Source: Sphingomonas sp. PAMC26645 (GTDB lineage Bacteria; Pseudomonadota; Alphaproteobacteria; Sphingomonadales; Sphingomonadaceae). From it: a DNA stretch of 64,000 bases. The stretch is taken from positions 2,765,001 to 2,829,000 of the forward strand of contig NZ_CP039249.1 of the NCBI RefSeq assembly GCF_004795835.1. The letters are read 5' to 3'. The notes below the pieces were generated by a model. It saw only the letters and a list, made by a program, of their open reading frames with translations. It was not told where the DNA came from and searched no databases. Both the position numbers and the translations under genes were made by a program. Below are positions 42,516 through 52,210 of the stretch, in pieces (the stretch's first letter is position 1; each line of letters opens with the position of its first letter).

Positions 42516-43205
42516 TCACCTCCGCCGCTGCGGCCCCGTCTCGATCAACCACGCCCGCGGCAGTCCCGTCGGCTTGGCCACCCCGTCCAGCCGTCGCGCA
42601 CTCACCAGCGCGACCCGCTTCAGGATCATCTGGTCCTTGAACGCGTCCATCCCGCCGCCGGTCGGCTTGCCGAGAATGCGCTTCACCACGTCCATCCCCG
42701 CGACGACATGCCCGAACGCGGCATAGCCCGGATACCCCGCGCGCGCGTCCATCGCCGGCGCCGGCCCGACCGTGATGAAGAAATTGCCGCCAGCCGACGC
42801 TGGCGTCATCCCCCGCGCCATCGAGATCGTCGCGTCAAGATGCTTGATACCCGTCATCGCCGTGGTTTCGAGCGGAAACGGCGGCAGGATCCGCCGTGCA
42901 TCGGTGCGTATGCCCGCTTGGATGAAGCCGAGCTTCGGCACAGACTTCTGGCGGCTCGCGCGGTAGAAGTCGGTGCCGTCGAACCGGCCGTCATCGACAT
43001 AGGCGAGGAAATTCGCGGTCGTCTTCGGCGCATGGCGGGCGTCGAGCGCCAGCAGGATCGGCCCCTCCGACGTGACTAGGCGCACGCGTACCAAGCCCGG
43101 CTTCGGTCCCGGTTTGGCGCGCTGAACCTGCCGACTTGCCGGCTGCGCCGTTCCTGCCGTCGCCAAGGCCGCAATGGCTACGAAGCCGATCATCAAACGT
43201 CGCAT
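42516..43205 (-). CDS. Exported peptidyl-prolyl cis-trans isomerase (cyclophilin)
   Basis: A 229-residue cyclophilin-type isomerase. A signal peptide (RRLMIGFVAIAALATAGTAQ) leads to the domain: KTTANFLAYVDDGRFDGTDFYR, then SMARGMTPASAGGNFFI (family SMAR...SG-x-QFFI form) and AFGHVVAGMDVVKRI. It should assist folding in the periplasm. ATG at 43205 is preferred over GTG at 43214. Confidence 0.9.
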   Translation of the reverse strand: MRRLMIGFVAIAALATAGTAQPASRQVQRAKPGPKPGLVRVRLVTSEGPILLALDARHAPKTTANFLAYVDDGRFDGTDFYRASRQKSVPKLGFIQAGIRTDARRILPPFPLETTAMTGIKHLDATISMARGMTPASAGGNFFITVGPAPAMDARAGYPGYAAFGHVVAGMDVVKRILGKPTGGGMDAFKDQMILKRVALVSARRLDGVAKPTGLPRAWLIETGPQRRR

Positions 43206-43379
43206 TTCGATCACTCACGCCTTTACCGGTTGGGGCCGGCTACCTGTCCGTTTGCGGCGAGGCAAGCGTGGAGGGGTATGTGGTGGAGCGCTGCACGACA
43301 GCGGCGCCAGTTTTAGACCGTGCGGGGGCTCCAACTAGCTTGCACCTTAGATCAGTGTGGCGAACGCCTACTCCCTAGG

Positions 43380-43487
43380 CACCTCCCCGGCGGAGGCCGG
43401 GGCCCAATTGGGAGACGTCGGTGATGTAGGTTTGTGCTAAACCACTCAGGCCATACCAATTGGGCCCCGGTCTCCGCCGGGGAGGTG
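43380..43487. repeat. Dispersed inverted repeat with CCAATTGG ends
   Basis: Arms CCTCCCCGGCGGAGGCCGGG with CCCAATTGGG, and the near-complement starting at 43456. It occupies the 366-base gap 43206-43571 between the cyclophilin start and the UBP gene end; no other feature was seen there. Confidence 0.7.
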
Positions 43488-43571
43488 TACTGGTTGATGG
43501 TTCGTCTAAAGCTCTCGTGTGCGCCGGATAATTAGTATTGCACGGCGAAACCGACCGCCCCCCCTGTCCCC

Positions 43572-43877
43572 TCAAACATAGCGCGGAATCGGCCCCACCT
43601 GCGGCGTCTGGTCCGGCAGGTCCACCATCGTCTCGTCGATGAAACACCAGCCCCAGCCCTCCGGCGGGTCATAGCCCTCGATGATCGGATGTCGCGTCGC
43701 GTGGAAGTGCGCGGTCGCGTGACGGTGCGGGGAGTCGTCGCAACAGCCGACATGACCGCATTCCCGGCACAGCCGCAGATGCACCCATTCGCTGCCGATC
43801 CCGAGGCACTCCTCGCAGCCCTTGGCGCTCGGCGTTACCTCGCGGATCGTATCCATGTGCGTGCAACCGTAGCTCAT
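43572..43877 (-). CDS. UBP-type zinc-finger protein
   Basis: A 101-residue protein made of one ZnF-UBP domain: CEECLGIGSEWVHLRLCRECGHVGCCDDS, then HATAHFHATRHPIIEG. In eukaryotes this fold binds the ubiquitin C terminus; in bacteria, free-standing copies often accompany the thioredoxin reductase-like gene found here. ATG overlaps that gene's stop (ATGA). Last gene of a four-gene operon. Confidence 0.9.
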   Translation of the reverse strand: MSYGCTHMDTIREVTPSAKGCEECLGIGSEWVHLRLCRECGHVGCCDDSPHRHATAHFHATRHPIIEGYDPPEGWGWCFIDETMVDLPDQTPQVGPIPRYV

Positions 43878-45532
43878 TCCGCGTGCCTTTCCGCCATGTC
43901 TGCCAAAACCGTGTGGATCTGCGCGACCACCGCCGCGCCTTCGCCGACCGCCGCCGCGACGCGCTTGGTCGATCCGGCGCGGACGTCGCCGATCGCGAAG
44001 ACGCCCGCGCGGCTCGTCTGCAACGGCAGCTCGGCGGCACCGGTGACGATGAATCCCTTTTCGTCGGTATCGACGCAACCCTTCAGCCACCCCGCATTGG
44101 GGTCCGCGCCGATGAACAGGAACAGGTGCCGCATCGCGCCCCGAGTCTCCACGCCGTCGCTGCGTTGGCGGAAGATCGCTGCCGTGAGTCCGGTGGCGCG
44201 CTCGCCCTCCAGCCCGACGATCTCGGTGCCGACGCGGATCGTCACGTTGGGCAGCGCGGCGATCCGGTCGATCAAATATTTCGACATCGTCGCGGCCAAC
44301 GGGCGGCGCACGATCAGGTGAAGGTGCTTCACGCGGGGTGCGAGGAACACCACCGCCTGCCCGGCCGAGTTGCCGCCGCCGACCAACGCGACCTCCTCGC
44401 CCTCGCACAACCGCGCCTCGATCGGCGACGCCCAGTAGGATACGCCGGCGCCCTCGAACTCCGCAAGGTCGGGAATGTCCGGCCGCCGATACCGCGCGCC
44501 CGACGCAACGATAACGGTCCGCGACTGGACGCGTCGATCGCCCGGCAGCTCGAGCGCCAGCGGGTCGCCCGTGGGCCGATCCTCGTCGCAATCGAGATGT
44601 TCGACGGTCAGCGGGATCGCGATCTCCGCGCCGAACTTAAGCGCCTGATTGAATGCGCGCCCGGCCAAGGCCTGCCCCGAAATGCCGGTCGGGAAGCCCA
44701 GGTAATTCTCGATCCGCGCCGACGCCCCCGCCTGCCCGCCGATCGCACGCTCGTCGAGCACGATCACCGACAACCCCTCGGACGCCGCATACACCGCCGC
44801 CGCTAGCCCCGCCGGCCCCGCGCCGACGATCGCGACGTCGTACACGATGTCGGGATCGAGCTCCGGCGTGATGCCGAGGCACGCGGCGACCTCGATATCC
44901 GACGGCCTTTTCAGCACCGTACCGTTGGGGCAGACCACCAGCGGCAGATCGCTCGACGCGACGCCGGTGCGCTCGACCAGTGCACGCCCTTCGTCGTCGG
45001 ATGCCGCATCAAGGACGATGTTCGGATAGCCCGACCGCGTGAGAAACCCCTGCAGCCGGACGACATCGGGACTGTCCGGCAGGCCGACGATCACCGTCCC
45101 CCCGCTGCCCTGCTCGATCAGGCCGACGCGGCGCAGGATCAGCGCGCGCATCACGATCTCGCCGACGTCCGCCGAGCCGACCATCAGCGCGCGCAGATGC
45201 GCCGGATCGAACGGCAGCGCGGTACACCCTTGGGGGCCAGCCGTGCCGCCAGCGATCGTCGGGCGCCCGGCAAGCTGGTTGACCTCGCCCGTCAACTGCC
45301 CGGGGCCGTGCGTAGTGATCGGCGCCTCGTGGCTGAGCCCGTCGCGACGGACGACGTCGATCGTTCCTTCGAGCACGAGCCATGCCGCGACGCCTTGCTC
45401 GCCGATCGCATAGACCTGCTCGCCCGCGGCAAAGACGCGCGCCGGACCGCTCGCAAAGCGCTTGGCCGTCTGAAGCTGTTCCGCGTTGAGTACCGGGAAC
45501 ATCTGGTGGTCGCGCGCGCCGAGATCGCTCAT
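43874..45532 (-). CDS. Thioredoxin reductase-like flavoprotein with cNMP-binding domain
   Basis: A 552-residue flavoprotein. Residues about 15 to 130 form a cyclic nucleotide-binding-like domain (VFAAGEQVYAIGEQGVAAWL); 145 to 225 look like a thioredoxin/glutaredoxin-like region; from about 232 come the FAD fold VAIVGAGPAGLAAAVYAASEG and the NADP fold VALVGGGNSAGQAVVFLAPR. The CxxC pair of true thioredoxin reductases is absent from the expected site, which reads SYWASPIEARLCEGEEV. Overlaps neighbours by ATGA on both sides. Confidence 0.87.
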   Translation of the reverse strand: MSDLGARDHQMFPVLNAEQLQTAKRFASGPARVFAAGEQVYAIGEQGVAAWLVLEGTIDVVRRDGLSHEAPITTHGPGQLTGEVNQLAGRPTIAGGTAGPQGCTALPFDPAHLRALMVGSADVGEIVMRALILRRVGLIEQGSGGTVIVGLPDSPDVVRLQGFLTRSGYPNIVLDAASDDEGRALVERTGVASSDLPLVVCPNGTVLKRPSDIEVAACLGITPELDPDIVYDVAIVGAGPAGLAAAVYAASEGLSVIVLDERAIGGQAGASARIENYLGFPTGISGQALAGRAFNQALKFGAEIAIPLTVEHLDCDEDRPTGDPLALELPGDRRVQSRTVIVASGARYRRPDIPDLAEFEGAGVSYWASPIEARLCEGEEVALVGGGNSAGQAVVFLAPRVKHLHLIVRRPLAATMSKYLIDRIAALPNVTIRVGTEIVGLEGERATGLTAAIFRQRSDGVETRGAMRHLFLFIGADPNAGWLKGCVDTDEKGFIVTGAAELPLQTSRAGVFAIGDVRAGSTKRVAAAVGEGAAVVAQIHTVLADMAERHAE

Positions 45533-46908
45533 GCCCGCGGCACCAGTCCGAGCCCGAGCAACAGCGTCGGGATCAGCTCGGACACGGTCGGATGGATCGG
45601 TACCGCCCAGCGCAGCGCGGACACCGGCTGATCGGCATTCATCATGTCGAGTATCCCGTGGATCGCCTCGTCGCCGCCGGTGCCGAGGATCGCCGCCCCC
45701 AAAATTCGTTGTGTATCCGCATCCGCCACGATCTTCATAAATCCCTTCGTTTCGCCTTTTTCGACCGCGCGCCCGACGCGCGTCATCGGCCGTTTCGAGA
45801 CCAGGATTGGCCGCCCCGTCTTTTCCGCCTGCGCCTGCGTCATCCCCACCCGGCCAAGCGGCGGATCGGTATAGAGCGCATAGCCAACCAGCCGCTCGCT
45901 CAGCGTCCGGTCGTCATGATCGAGCAGGTTCGCCGCGGCGATCTCGAAATCGTTGTACGCGGTATGCGTGAATGCGCCGCGCCCGTTGCAATCGCCGAGC
46001 GCCCATACGCCCGGCACGTTGGTCTGCAGCATGTCGTCGACGGTGACATAGCCCTTCGGATCGGTCTCGATCCCGGCGAGATCGAGCCCGAGGTCGTCGG
46101 TATTGGGGCGCCGGCCGACCGCCAGCAGCACGTGGCTGCCGATCACCTTCGGATCGCCCGCCTGGCAATCGACCGACACCGCGACACCGTCCGCATGGCG
46201 CGCGAACGCGATGCAGTTCGCGCCCGTCCGCACCGTGATCCCCTCGTCTTCCAATATGCCCCGCACGGCGTCCGACACGTCGGCATCCTCGTGCGCGATC
46301 AGGCGTTCGCCACGCTCGACCACCGTCACCGCGGCGCCGAACCGGCGATACATCTGCGCGAACTCGAGCCCGACATAGCTTCCGCCGACGACGACGAGAT
46401 GCTTGGGGACCTGCTCCAGCGCGACCATGTCGGTATTGTCGAGATGCGGCACGTCGCCGACACCGGGCATGTCCGGCACGCTCGCCCGCCCACCGACGTT
46501 GAGGAAGATGCGCGGCGCGGTCATCTCCTCGCCGTCGACGGCGATCGTCCGCGGTCCGGTGAAGCGGGCGTGGCCGCGCAGGAAGGTGAGCCCGGCCATA
46601 CCCTCGAGCCAGCGCTCGTTCCCCGATCGCGCGTCCATCACGACCTTGTGCGCGCGGGCCGCGACGGCGGGCATGTCGACCGTGACGTCGCCGGTCGCGA
46701 TGCCGAAATCCGCCGCGCGCCTCGCGAGGTGCGCGGCATAGGCGCTCGCCACCAGCGTCTTGGTCGGCATGCAGCCGGTATTGACGCAGGTCCCGCCGAC
46801 CAGCTTCCGCTCGATCAGCGCGACTGTCATGCCCCCGGCGGTAAGGCGGCCTGCCAGCGGTGGCCCGGCCTGCCCGGCACCGACGATGATCGCATCGAAA
46901 TTCCGCAT
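45529..46908 (-). CDS. Pyridine nucleotide-disulfide oxidoreductase (mercuric reductase-like)
   Basis: A 459-residue class I flavoprotein. FAD fold FDAIIVGAGQAGPPLAGRL at the start, redox pair in GGTCVNTGCMPTKTLVASA (Cys about 42 and 47), NAD fold VVVGGSYVGLEFAQMYRRFG, and C-terminal dimer domain with AVPIHPTVSELIPTLLLG (His of the His-Glu pair). No N-terminal HMA domain and no vicinal Cys tail for mercury, so the substrate is open. ATG at 46908 overlaps the DUF4126 stop (TGATG). Confidence 0.88.
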   Translation of the reverse strand: MRNFDAIIVGAGQAGPPLAGRLTAGGMTVALIERKLVGGTCVNTGCMPTKTLVASAYAAHLARRAADFGIATGDVTVDMPAVAARAHKVVMDARSGNERWLEGMAGLTFLRGHARFTGPRTIAVDGEEMTAPRIFLNVGGRASVPDMPGVGDVPHLDNTDMVALEQVPKHLVVVGGSYVGLEFAQMYRRFGAAVTVVERGERLIAHEDADVSDAVRGILEDEGITVRTGANCIAFARHADGVAVSVDCQAGDPKVIGSHVLLAVGRRPNTDDLGLDLAGIETDPKGYVTVDDMLQTNVPGVWALGDCNGRGAFTHTAYNDFEIAAANLLDHDDRTLSERLVGYALYTDPPLGRVGMTQAQAEKTGRPILVSKRPMTRVGRAVEKGETKGFMKIVADADTQRILGAAILGTGGDEAIHGILDMMNADQPVSALRWAVPIHPTVSELIPTLLLGLGLVPRA

Positions 46909-47387
46909 CAGATCGACAGCACCACCAGCACCGCCAGGAGGATCGCGACGGCATCCTCGATCAGCGCAGCCGGTCGATCGCTGCCGAACGTTGCCGCCAG
47001 TCGCGCGCGCAAGGCCGCGCCGCCATAAATTCCGAAGACCGCACCGACGATGCCGAGAACGATCCCCGGCAACGGCGCACCGATGCCGTACCCCACGGCA
47101 GCGCCCGACACCCCGCCCGTGAGCAGCCGCGCGACGAACTGCGGCGGCACTTTGCGGCTGGGCGTCGACGGCAACTGATCGGTGACGAGTTCGGTGGCCG
47201 CGAGCAGCGTGAAGATCCACGGCGTGAACCGGTAGCCGAGGAACGCCAACCACGTGCCCTGCAACGGCAGCATACCCTTGCTCGCAACCCAGGCTACCGC
47301 AGCCGGCGCCAGCATCGCGCGCAAACCGGCGACGATGCCGATGACAAAGGCGAGGATCAGTCCGTGAACGAGCTGGGGGACGAGCAT
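46908..47387 (-). CDS. DUF4126-family membrane protein
   Basis: A 159-residue membrane protein with about four spans. GIVAGLRAMLAPAAVAWV near 17-34 and ATELVTDQLPSTPSRKVPP near 64-82 are typical of DUF4126, followed by GGVSGAAVGYGIGAPLPGIV. Function unknown. First gene of the redox operon; the 170 bases upstream (47388-47557) contain no gene. Confidence 0.8.
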   Translation of the reverse strand: MLVPQLVHGLILAFVIGIVAGLRAMLAPAAVAWVASKGMLPLQGTWLAFLGYRFTPWIFTLLAATELVTDQLPSTPSRKVPPQFVARLLTGGVSGAAVGYGIGAPLPGIVLGIVGAVFGIYGGAALRARLAATFGSDRPAALIEDAVAILLAVLVVLSI

Positions 47388-47557
47388 GGCGGTCTCCGAT
47401 CCGGTGCGTTCGACATCGTCCCACGCACTGCCGAAAGCGTCAATTCGTTACGCATCCGATCTGGCGTCGATCCGGTCGCTCGTCGCGCTCGACGACCCGA
47501 GCGATCGGACCAAGCGCCTGATATCGAAAGCGAACACGAGGCCATTTTCGCCCGAAT

Positions 47558-48085
47558 TTATTTCGCCGCCGTCGCCTCGATCTCGACCAGGAACGCCGGC
47601 CCCGCCAACGCTGCCACCTGAACGGTCGATCGCGCGACGGTGTTGGGGTTCTCCGCCGTCCCGAAATACATCTTGAACGCGTCGTTCATGCCGACAAAGT
47701 CCATCTTGCCACCGAGCTTCGGATCGCCCGCAACGAACACGGTCAGCTTGATGATGTCGCTCATCGCATAGCCCTGCGCCGCGAGTATCGCCTTGATCTT
47801 GCTGAAGACGCTGATCGTCTGCGTCTTGGTATCGCCGAAATCGGCAGTCGTCATTTGTGCCGACGACGTCTTGTTGGCCGGATCGATAGGCGCTGCCAGC
47901 TGCCCGCTAAGATACAGCATCTTCGCACCCGCCGGCACGGTGACGCCCTGCAGGATCAGCCCGGGCGGAGTGTTAGCGTGCCGGACGATCACCGACTTGC
48001 CATCTGCGGCCATCGCCAAGCCAGGCAAGGCGAGCACCGTGCAGATCGCCACGGCCAGCGCGATGGAGTTCGTCTTGATCGTCAT
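47558..48085 (-). CDS. Exported RidA/YjgF-family protein
   Basis: A 175-residue RidA-fold protein with a Sec signal peptide (ALAVAICTVLALPGLAMA, cut before ADG). The fold shows LYLSGQLAAPIDPANKTSS, KIKAILAAQGYAMSDIIKLTVF and ARSTVQVAALAGPAFLVEIEA, the conserved Arg being in NTVARSTV. Cytosolic RidA hydrolyses reactive enamines/imines. Export and the nearby exported amine oxidase suggest imine removal in the periplasm. GGGAGAG precedes ATG at 48085. Confidence 0.85.
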   Translation of the reverse strand: MTIKTNSIALAVAICTVLALPGLAMAADGKSVIVRHANTPPGLILQGVTVPAGAKMLYLSGQLAAPIDPANKTSSAQMTTADFGDTKTQTISVFSKIKAILAAQGYAMSDIIKLTVFVAGDPKLGGKMDFVGMNDAFKMYFGTAENPNTVARSTVQVAALAGPAFLVEIEATAAK

Positions 48086-48218
48086 GTGTTTCTCTCCCAG
48101 TTGCGGATGCGAATGGTTCGGGCGCGGCACGGTTTGGCACCGCGCCCGATCTCTTCGAGACTGACGGTCTCGCGGGCGGAATACTCACCCTTCGATCCTG
48201 TCGGGCCGAACGTCCACG

Positions 48219-49862
48219 TCATGCCGCGCGTCGCGAGCGGTCCGCCCCCAAGGCGGCCCGGTTGGCGCCTTGCGCCGCAACCCGCCTGGCCAGCGCGATG
48301 ACCTGGCCCTGGGCGGACTGGATGCCGCCCTCCTGCCAGCCCGGAGTCTGGCTGAGCGCGGCGGACGCGAAATAGACGCGGCCGTCGGGTTGCTGGAGCA
48401 AGCGAAACTCGGGCGTATCGATATGCCCCTCCTGCCGGCCGTTCGCGCTGCCCGCATTCCAGTCGGGCCACGGCCCCAGGCTGTACGGGATCTTGTGCCA
48501 GTTCACCGCGATGCCGTTGACCAGGTCGCCGCCATGACCCGGATGCAGCCGGTCGATCACTCCGCGCGAGAACGCGATCTGTTCGGCGATCGGCCGCTTG
48601 GCGAACTCGGCGGCGTTGGGTCCCGACGAATAACAGCCGAGAATCATGCCGCGCGCGGAATGCAGTCCTGCCGAAGGATACCAGATCAGCGTGGTAGGGC
48701 CGCCGACGAACGAGATGCCGCCATAGATCTGTTCGCGTTCCCAAAAACGCGGGCTCTCGAACGCGACCTTGTTCGAATGATCGTAGACGACGCCCGCGAT
48801 CGTCTTCTTCATTGCGGGCGAGAAGTCGGTATCGATCGTCGCGAGCACCGGGAACGGGATCGTGCAGATGATGTAATCCGCCGCCACGGTGTCGACCACG
48901 CCGCTCGCCTTGTCGCGGTAGGTCACGTCGACGCCGCGCGAGGTATGGCGGATCCTGGTGACCTCCGCACCGCGGATCGCCGGACGGCGCAGGTTGCGAT
49001 CGAACCCGTCATGGATACGGTCCATGCCGCCGACCGGCTCGAACATCGTCGCCTGCATGTAGAGATTGTCCTCGAACAGCGTCATCGGCAGCCGTTCGTT
49101 CGCCAGCAGCTGGTCCATCGGCACTGCGCTGCCTGCCGACGAGAAGGTAACGCCCGCACCCGGCGCAGTCCCGAACCCCGATCGCTCGGTGCCCGCAAAC
49201 ACATAGTCGGTGCCGAGGTCGCCATAGGCCTTCAGGAACGGCAGCAATTTCTGCTTGTCCGCCGCCGTTACCGACTGGTCGAGCGCACCCTGGTTGATCG
49301 CCTTCGCCAACAGTTCGGCGATGTGGCCGCGCATGTCGTTGATCGCGGTCCGCATCCGGATCTTGCTGCCGTTCTCGCCCATCACGTACGCCGAACGGCT
49401 CGAATTGACCTCGACCTCCAGCGGCACGTCGAACTTCTTCGCGTACCCGATCAGTCCTTGGTGAAAGCTCGGAATGCGCGCCGGCCCCGCGTTGAAGTAG
49501 ATTCCGTTGGAGAATTTGGCAGTCTGCGTCTGCTCCCCGATCATCTCGATCTTGTCGCCGTCGCGCACCGTCCAGGCGCGCCCGCCGACCCGCTCGCGCG
49601 CTTCGAGCAACGTGACCCGGAAGCCAGCCTGTTCGAGCTCGTAGGCGGCGGTCAGCCCGGCGATCCCGGCCCCGAGCACGACGACGTGCGTTCCCTTGCC
49701 CAAATTCGGCGTCAGCGTGGCGAGCGCTTCGGCATGCGACGTGCCGATCAGTCCTTCGGTCAATCCCAGCGCCTGCATCGCACCGAGTGTGGCGCTCAGC
49801 CCTCCCATCAGGCCAAGTCGTCGCAATATCGTCCTGCGTGTAATCGCGGCGTGTGTAGTCAT
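48219..49862 (-). CDS. Tat-exported flavin monoamine oxidase
   Basis: A 547-residue FAD amine oxidase. The N terminus has a twin-arginine signal (TRRTILRRLGLMGGLSATLG). FAD fold HVVVLGAGIAGLTAAYELEQAG and LLEARERVGGRAW follow, with a C-terminal VYFASAALSQTPGWQEGGIQ flavin-contact segment. It would oxidise an amine or amino acid to an imine with release of peroxide, folded before export. It precedes the exported RidA gene by 133 bases on the same strand. Confidence 0.85.
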   Translation of the reverse strand: MTTHAAITRRTILRRLGLMGGLSATLGAMQALGLTEGLIGTSHAEALATLTPNLGKGTHVVVLGAGIAGLTAAYELEQAGFRVTLLEARERVGGRAWTVRDGDKIEMIGEQTQTAKFSNGIYFNAGPARIPSFHQGLIGYAKKFDVPLEVEVNSSRSAYVMGENGSKIRMRTAINDMRGHIAELLAKAINQGALDQSVTAADKQKLLPFLKAYGDLGTDYVFAGTERSGFGTAPGAGVTFSSAGSAVPMDQLLANERLPMTLFEDNLYMQATMFEPVGGMDRIHDGFDRNLRRPAIRGAEVTRIRHTSRGVDVTYRDKASGVVDTVAADYIICTIPFPVLATIDTDFSPAMKKTIAGVVYDHSNKVAFESPRFWEREQIYGGISFVGGPTTLIWYPSAGLHSARGMILGCYSSGPNAAEFAKRPIAEQIAFSRGVIDRLHPGHGGDLVNGIAVNWHKIPYSLGPWPDWNAGSANGRQEGHIDTPEFRLLQQPDGRVYFASAALSQTPGWQEGGIQSAQGQVIALARRVAAQGANRAALGADRSRRAA

Positions 49863-50227
49863 CGAGGCCCCCCGAGGCGACAAGCCTTCCCAGCGCTTGC
49901 CGGACGTCAGAAACACCGCCGGCTCGAACCCGTCAGCGGCCTCTCAGGAACATCATCCCCCGATCAATCCCGATGGACGTCAGAGCAGGAACGGAAAAGA
50001 ACACATAGTTCGCTTTCGCCCGGTAATCCGACACGTTGCATCTTTTGACTGAACGATTCGGATTGAACATTGCTTCAGCATGTAACGCAAATGAAATCTT
50101 TCTTGCCGCGGAACTCGACCGTCGTTGCCGATCCACGACTTATCCGGCGGACCTACAGGTCTTGAATTCCGCTCGACCTCCGGCCAATTCTCGGACTGAT
50201 CCTTTCACCAAGAGACCGTCACATCCT
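49863..50227. other. Divergent intergenic region before htpG
   Basis: A 365-base gap between the amine oxidase start and the htpG start should hold promoters for both. I see no gene and no clear heat-shock sigma box that I would defend. A stretch around 50038-50095 is more AT-rich than its surroundings and is the likeliest htpG promoter position. Confidence 0.35.
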
Positions 50228-52132
50228 ATGACCACTGAAACCGCCTCCGCACCTGAAACTTCCGCGCCCGAAACCCATGCCTTCGAGGCGGACGTCGCGC
50301 GGTTGCTCCACATGATGGTGCATTCGGTCTATTCGGATAAGACCGTATTCCTGCGCGAACTGATCTCGAACGCCGCCGATGCGTGTGAAAAGCTGCGGTA
50401 TGAGTCGTTGAGCGCGTCCGAGTTGCTTGGCGACGAGACCCGGCTGGCGATCGCGATCACGCTCGATCCCGACGCCAAGACGCTGACGATCGAGGACAAC
50501 GGCATCGGCATGACCGCCGAGGACATGGGCGAGGCGCTCGGCACGATTGCGCGCTCGGGCACCAAGGCCTTCATGGATCGGATCGCGGCATCGAGCGGCT
50601 CGGATGGCGCGCAGTTGATCGGCCAGTTCGGCGTCGGCTTCTATTCCGCGTTCATGGTCGCATCGAAGGTCGACGTGATCTCGCGACGCGCCGGGGCGGA
50701 CATCGCCTCGCTGTGGTCGTCGGACGGCCTCGGCACCTACACGATCGCCGACGTGCCGACCGCCGACTCCCCTGCCCGCGGCACCCGCGTCGTGCTTCAC
50801 CTACTGGAGGACGCGACCACCTACACCGACCGGTTCACGGTCGAGCGCCTCATCAAGGACCAGTCGGGCCACGTACCCGTGCCGATCACGCTGCGCGAAA
50901 AGCCCGATGCCGATCCGGCCGACATCGCCGACGGCGCCGCGCTGTGGACCAAGCCGAAGGCGGATATCTCGGTCGAGGACTATGCCGATTTCTACCGCAG
51001 CGTCTCCGGCCAGTATGACGAACCCGCGCTGACGCTCCACTACCGCGCCGAAGGGCTGCACGAATATTCGGTGCTCGCCTATGTCCCGGGTGCCAAGCCG
51101 TTCGACCTGTTCGACCCCGACCGCAACGGACGCATGAAGTTATACGTCAAACGCGTCTTCATCACCGACGATGCAGAAGTCTTGCCCCGCTATCTCCGCT
51201 TCATGCGCGGGTTGGTGGATTCATCCGACCTGCCGCTCAACGTCTCGCGCGAGATGATTCAGGAGAGCCCGATGCTCTCGGCGATCCGCAAGGGTGTGAC
51301 CGGGCGCGTGCTTGGCGAACTCGACAAGCTCGCGACGCGGGATGCCGAGGCGTACGCCAAGATTTGGGAGAATTTCGGCGCCGTCCTGAAGGAGGGGCTA
51401 TACGAGGATTTCGAACGTCGCGAGGCGCTGCTGAAGCTCGCACGGTTCAAGACCACGACGTCCGGCGGTGCTTGGCGTTCGGTTGCTGACTATGTCGCGG
51501 CGATGAAGGACAACCAGACCGCGATCTATTACGCGGTCGGTACCGATCTCGACCGGCTCGAAGCCTCCCCGCAGCTCGAGGGGTTCCGCGCGCGTGGGAT
51601 CGAAGTGCTGTTGCTGCCGGACTCGGTCGACGGGTTCTGGGTAACGGCGGGCATCGATCATGACGGCAAGCCGTTCAAGTCGGTTACGCAGGGTGCGGCC
51701 GATCTCGGCCTGATCCCGCTCGTCGGCGGTGCCGAGGAGCCGACCGCCGATACGACGCCCGAAGTCGCGGACTTCATCGCGTTCGTGAAAACGACGCTTG
51801 CCGATGCCGTCTCCGAGGTTCGAGCGTCCGAGCGCCTTACCGACAGCGCTGTCTGCCTCGTCGCGGCGGACAGCGGGATGGACCGTCAGCTCGAACGCAT
51901 CCTTGCGGCGAGCGGCCAGGCGATGCCGGCCGCCAAGCCAGTGCTGGAAATAAACCCGCGCTCAGCCTTGATCGCCAAGCTGGCGGCGCTCGGCGAGGAC
52001 GAGACGGCCCTGCGGGAGGACGCGGCGCACCTGTTGTTCGACGAGGCGCAGATTGCCGACGGGGAGCGCCCGATCGATGCCCGGGCATTCTCCGCTCGCC
52101 TGACGCGGCTTTTCACGCGCGCGCTGGGCTAA
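50228..52132 (+). CDS. htpG: Molecular chaperone HtpG (Hsp90)
   Basis: A 634-residue Hsp90 chaperone with all three domains. The N-terminal ATPase shows FLRELISNAADACEKLRYES, LTIEDNGIGMTAEDM and IGQFGVGFYSAFMVA (GHKL motifs). The middle domain has LPLNVSREMIQESPML. The C-terminal dimer domain ends with LLFDEAQIADGERP. It refolds clients in the cytoplasm and is usually heat-induced. ATG at 50228 fits the family start; length is close to the usual 620-630. Confidence 0.96.
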   Translation: MTTETASAPETSAPETHAFEADVARLLHMMVHSVYSDKTVFLRELISNAADACEKLRYESLSASELLGDETRLAIAITLDPDAKTLTIEDNGIGMTAEDMGEALGTIARSGTKAFMDRIAASSGSDGAQLIGQFGVGFYSAFMVASKVDVISRRAGADIASLWSSDGLGTYTIADVPTADSPARGTRVVLHLLEDATTYTDRFTVERLIKDQSGHVPVPITLREKPDADPADIADGAALWTKPKADISVEDYADFYRSVSGQYDEPALTLHYRAEGLHEYSVLAYVPGAKPFDLFDPDRNGRMKLYVKRVFITDDAEVLPRYLRFMRGLVDSSDLPLNVSREMIQESPMLSAIRKGVTGRVLGELDKLATRDAEAYAKIWENFGAVLKEGLYEDFERREALLKLARFKTTTSGGAWRSVADYVAAMKDNQTAIYYAVGTDLDRLEASPQLEGFRARGIEVLLLPDSVDGFWVTAGIDHDGKPFKSVTQGAADLGLIPLVGGAEEPTADTTPEVADFIAFVKTTLADAVSEVRASERLTDSAVCLVAADSGMDRQLERILAASGQAMPAAKPVLEINPRSALIAKLAALGEDETALREDAAHLLFDEAQIADGERPIDARAFSARLTRLFTRALG

Positions 52133-52210
52133 CCGCCCCGGCCGCGGTTTCGCAGGTTTGCGGAACCGCGGTCCAGCGACTACCCCGTTCCAAAGACTGA
52201 GGAGCAGGAT

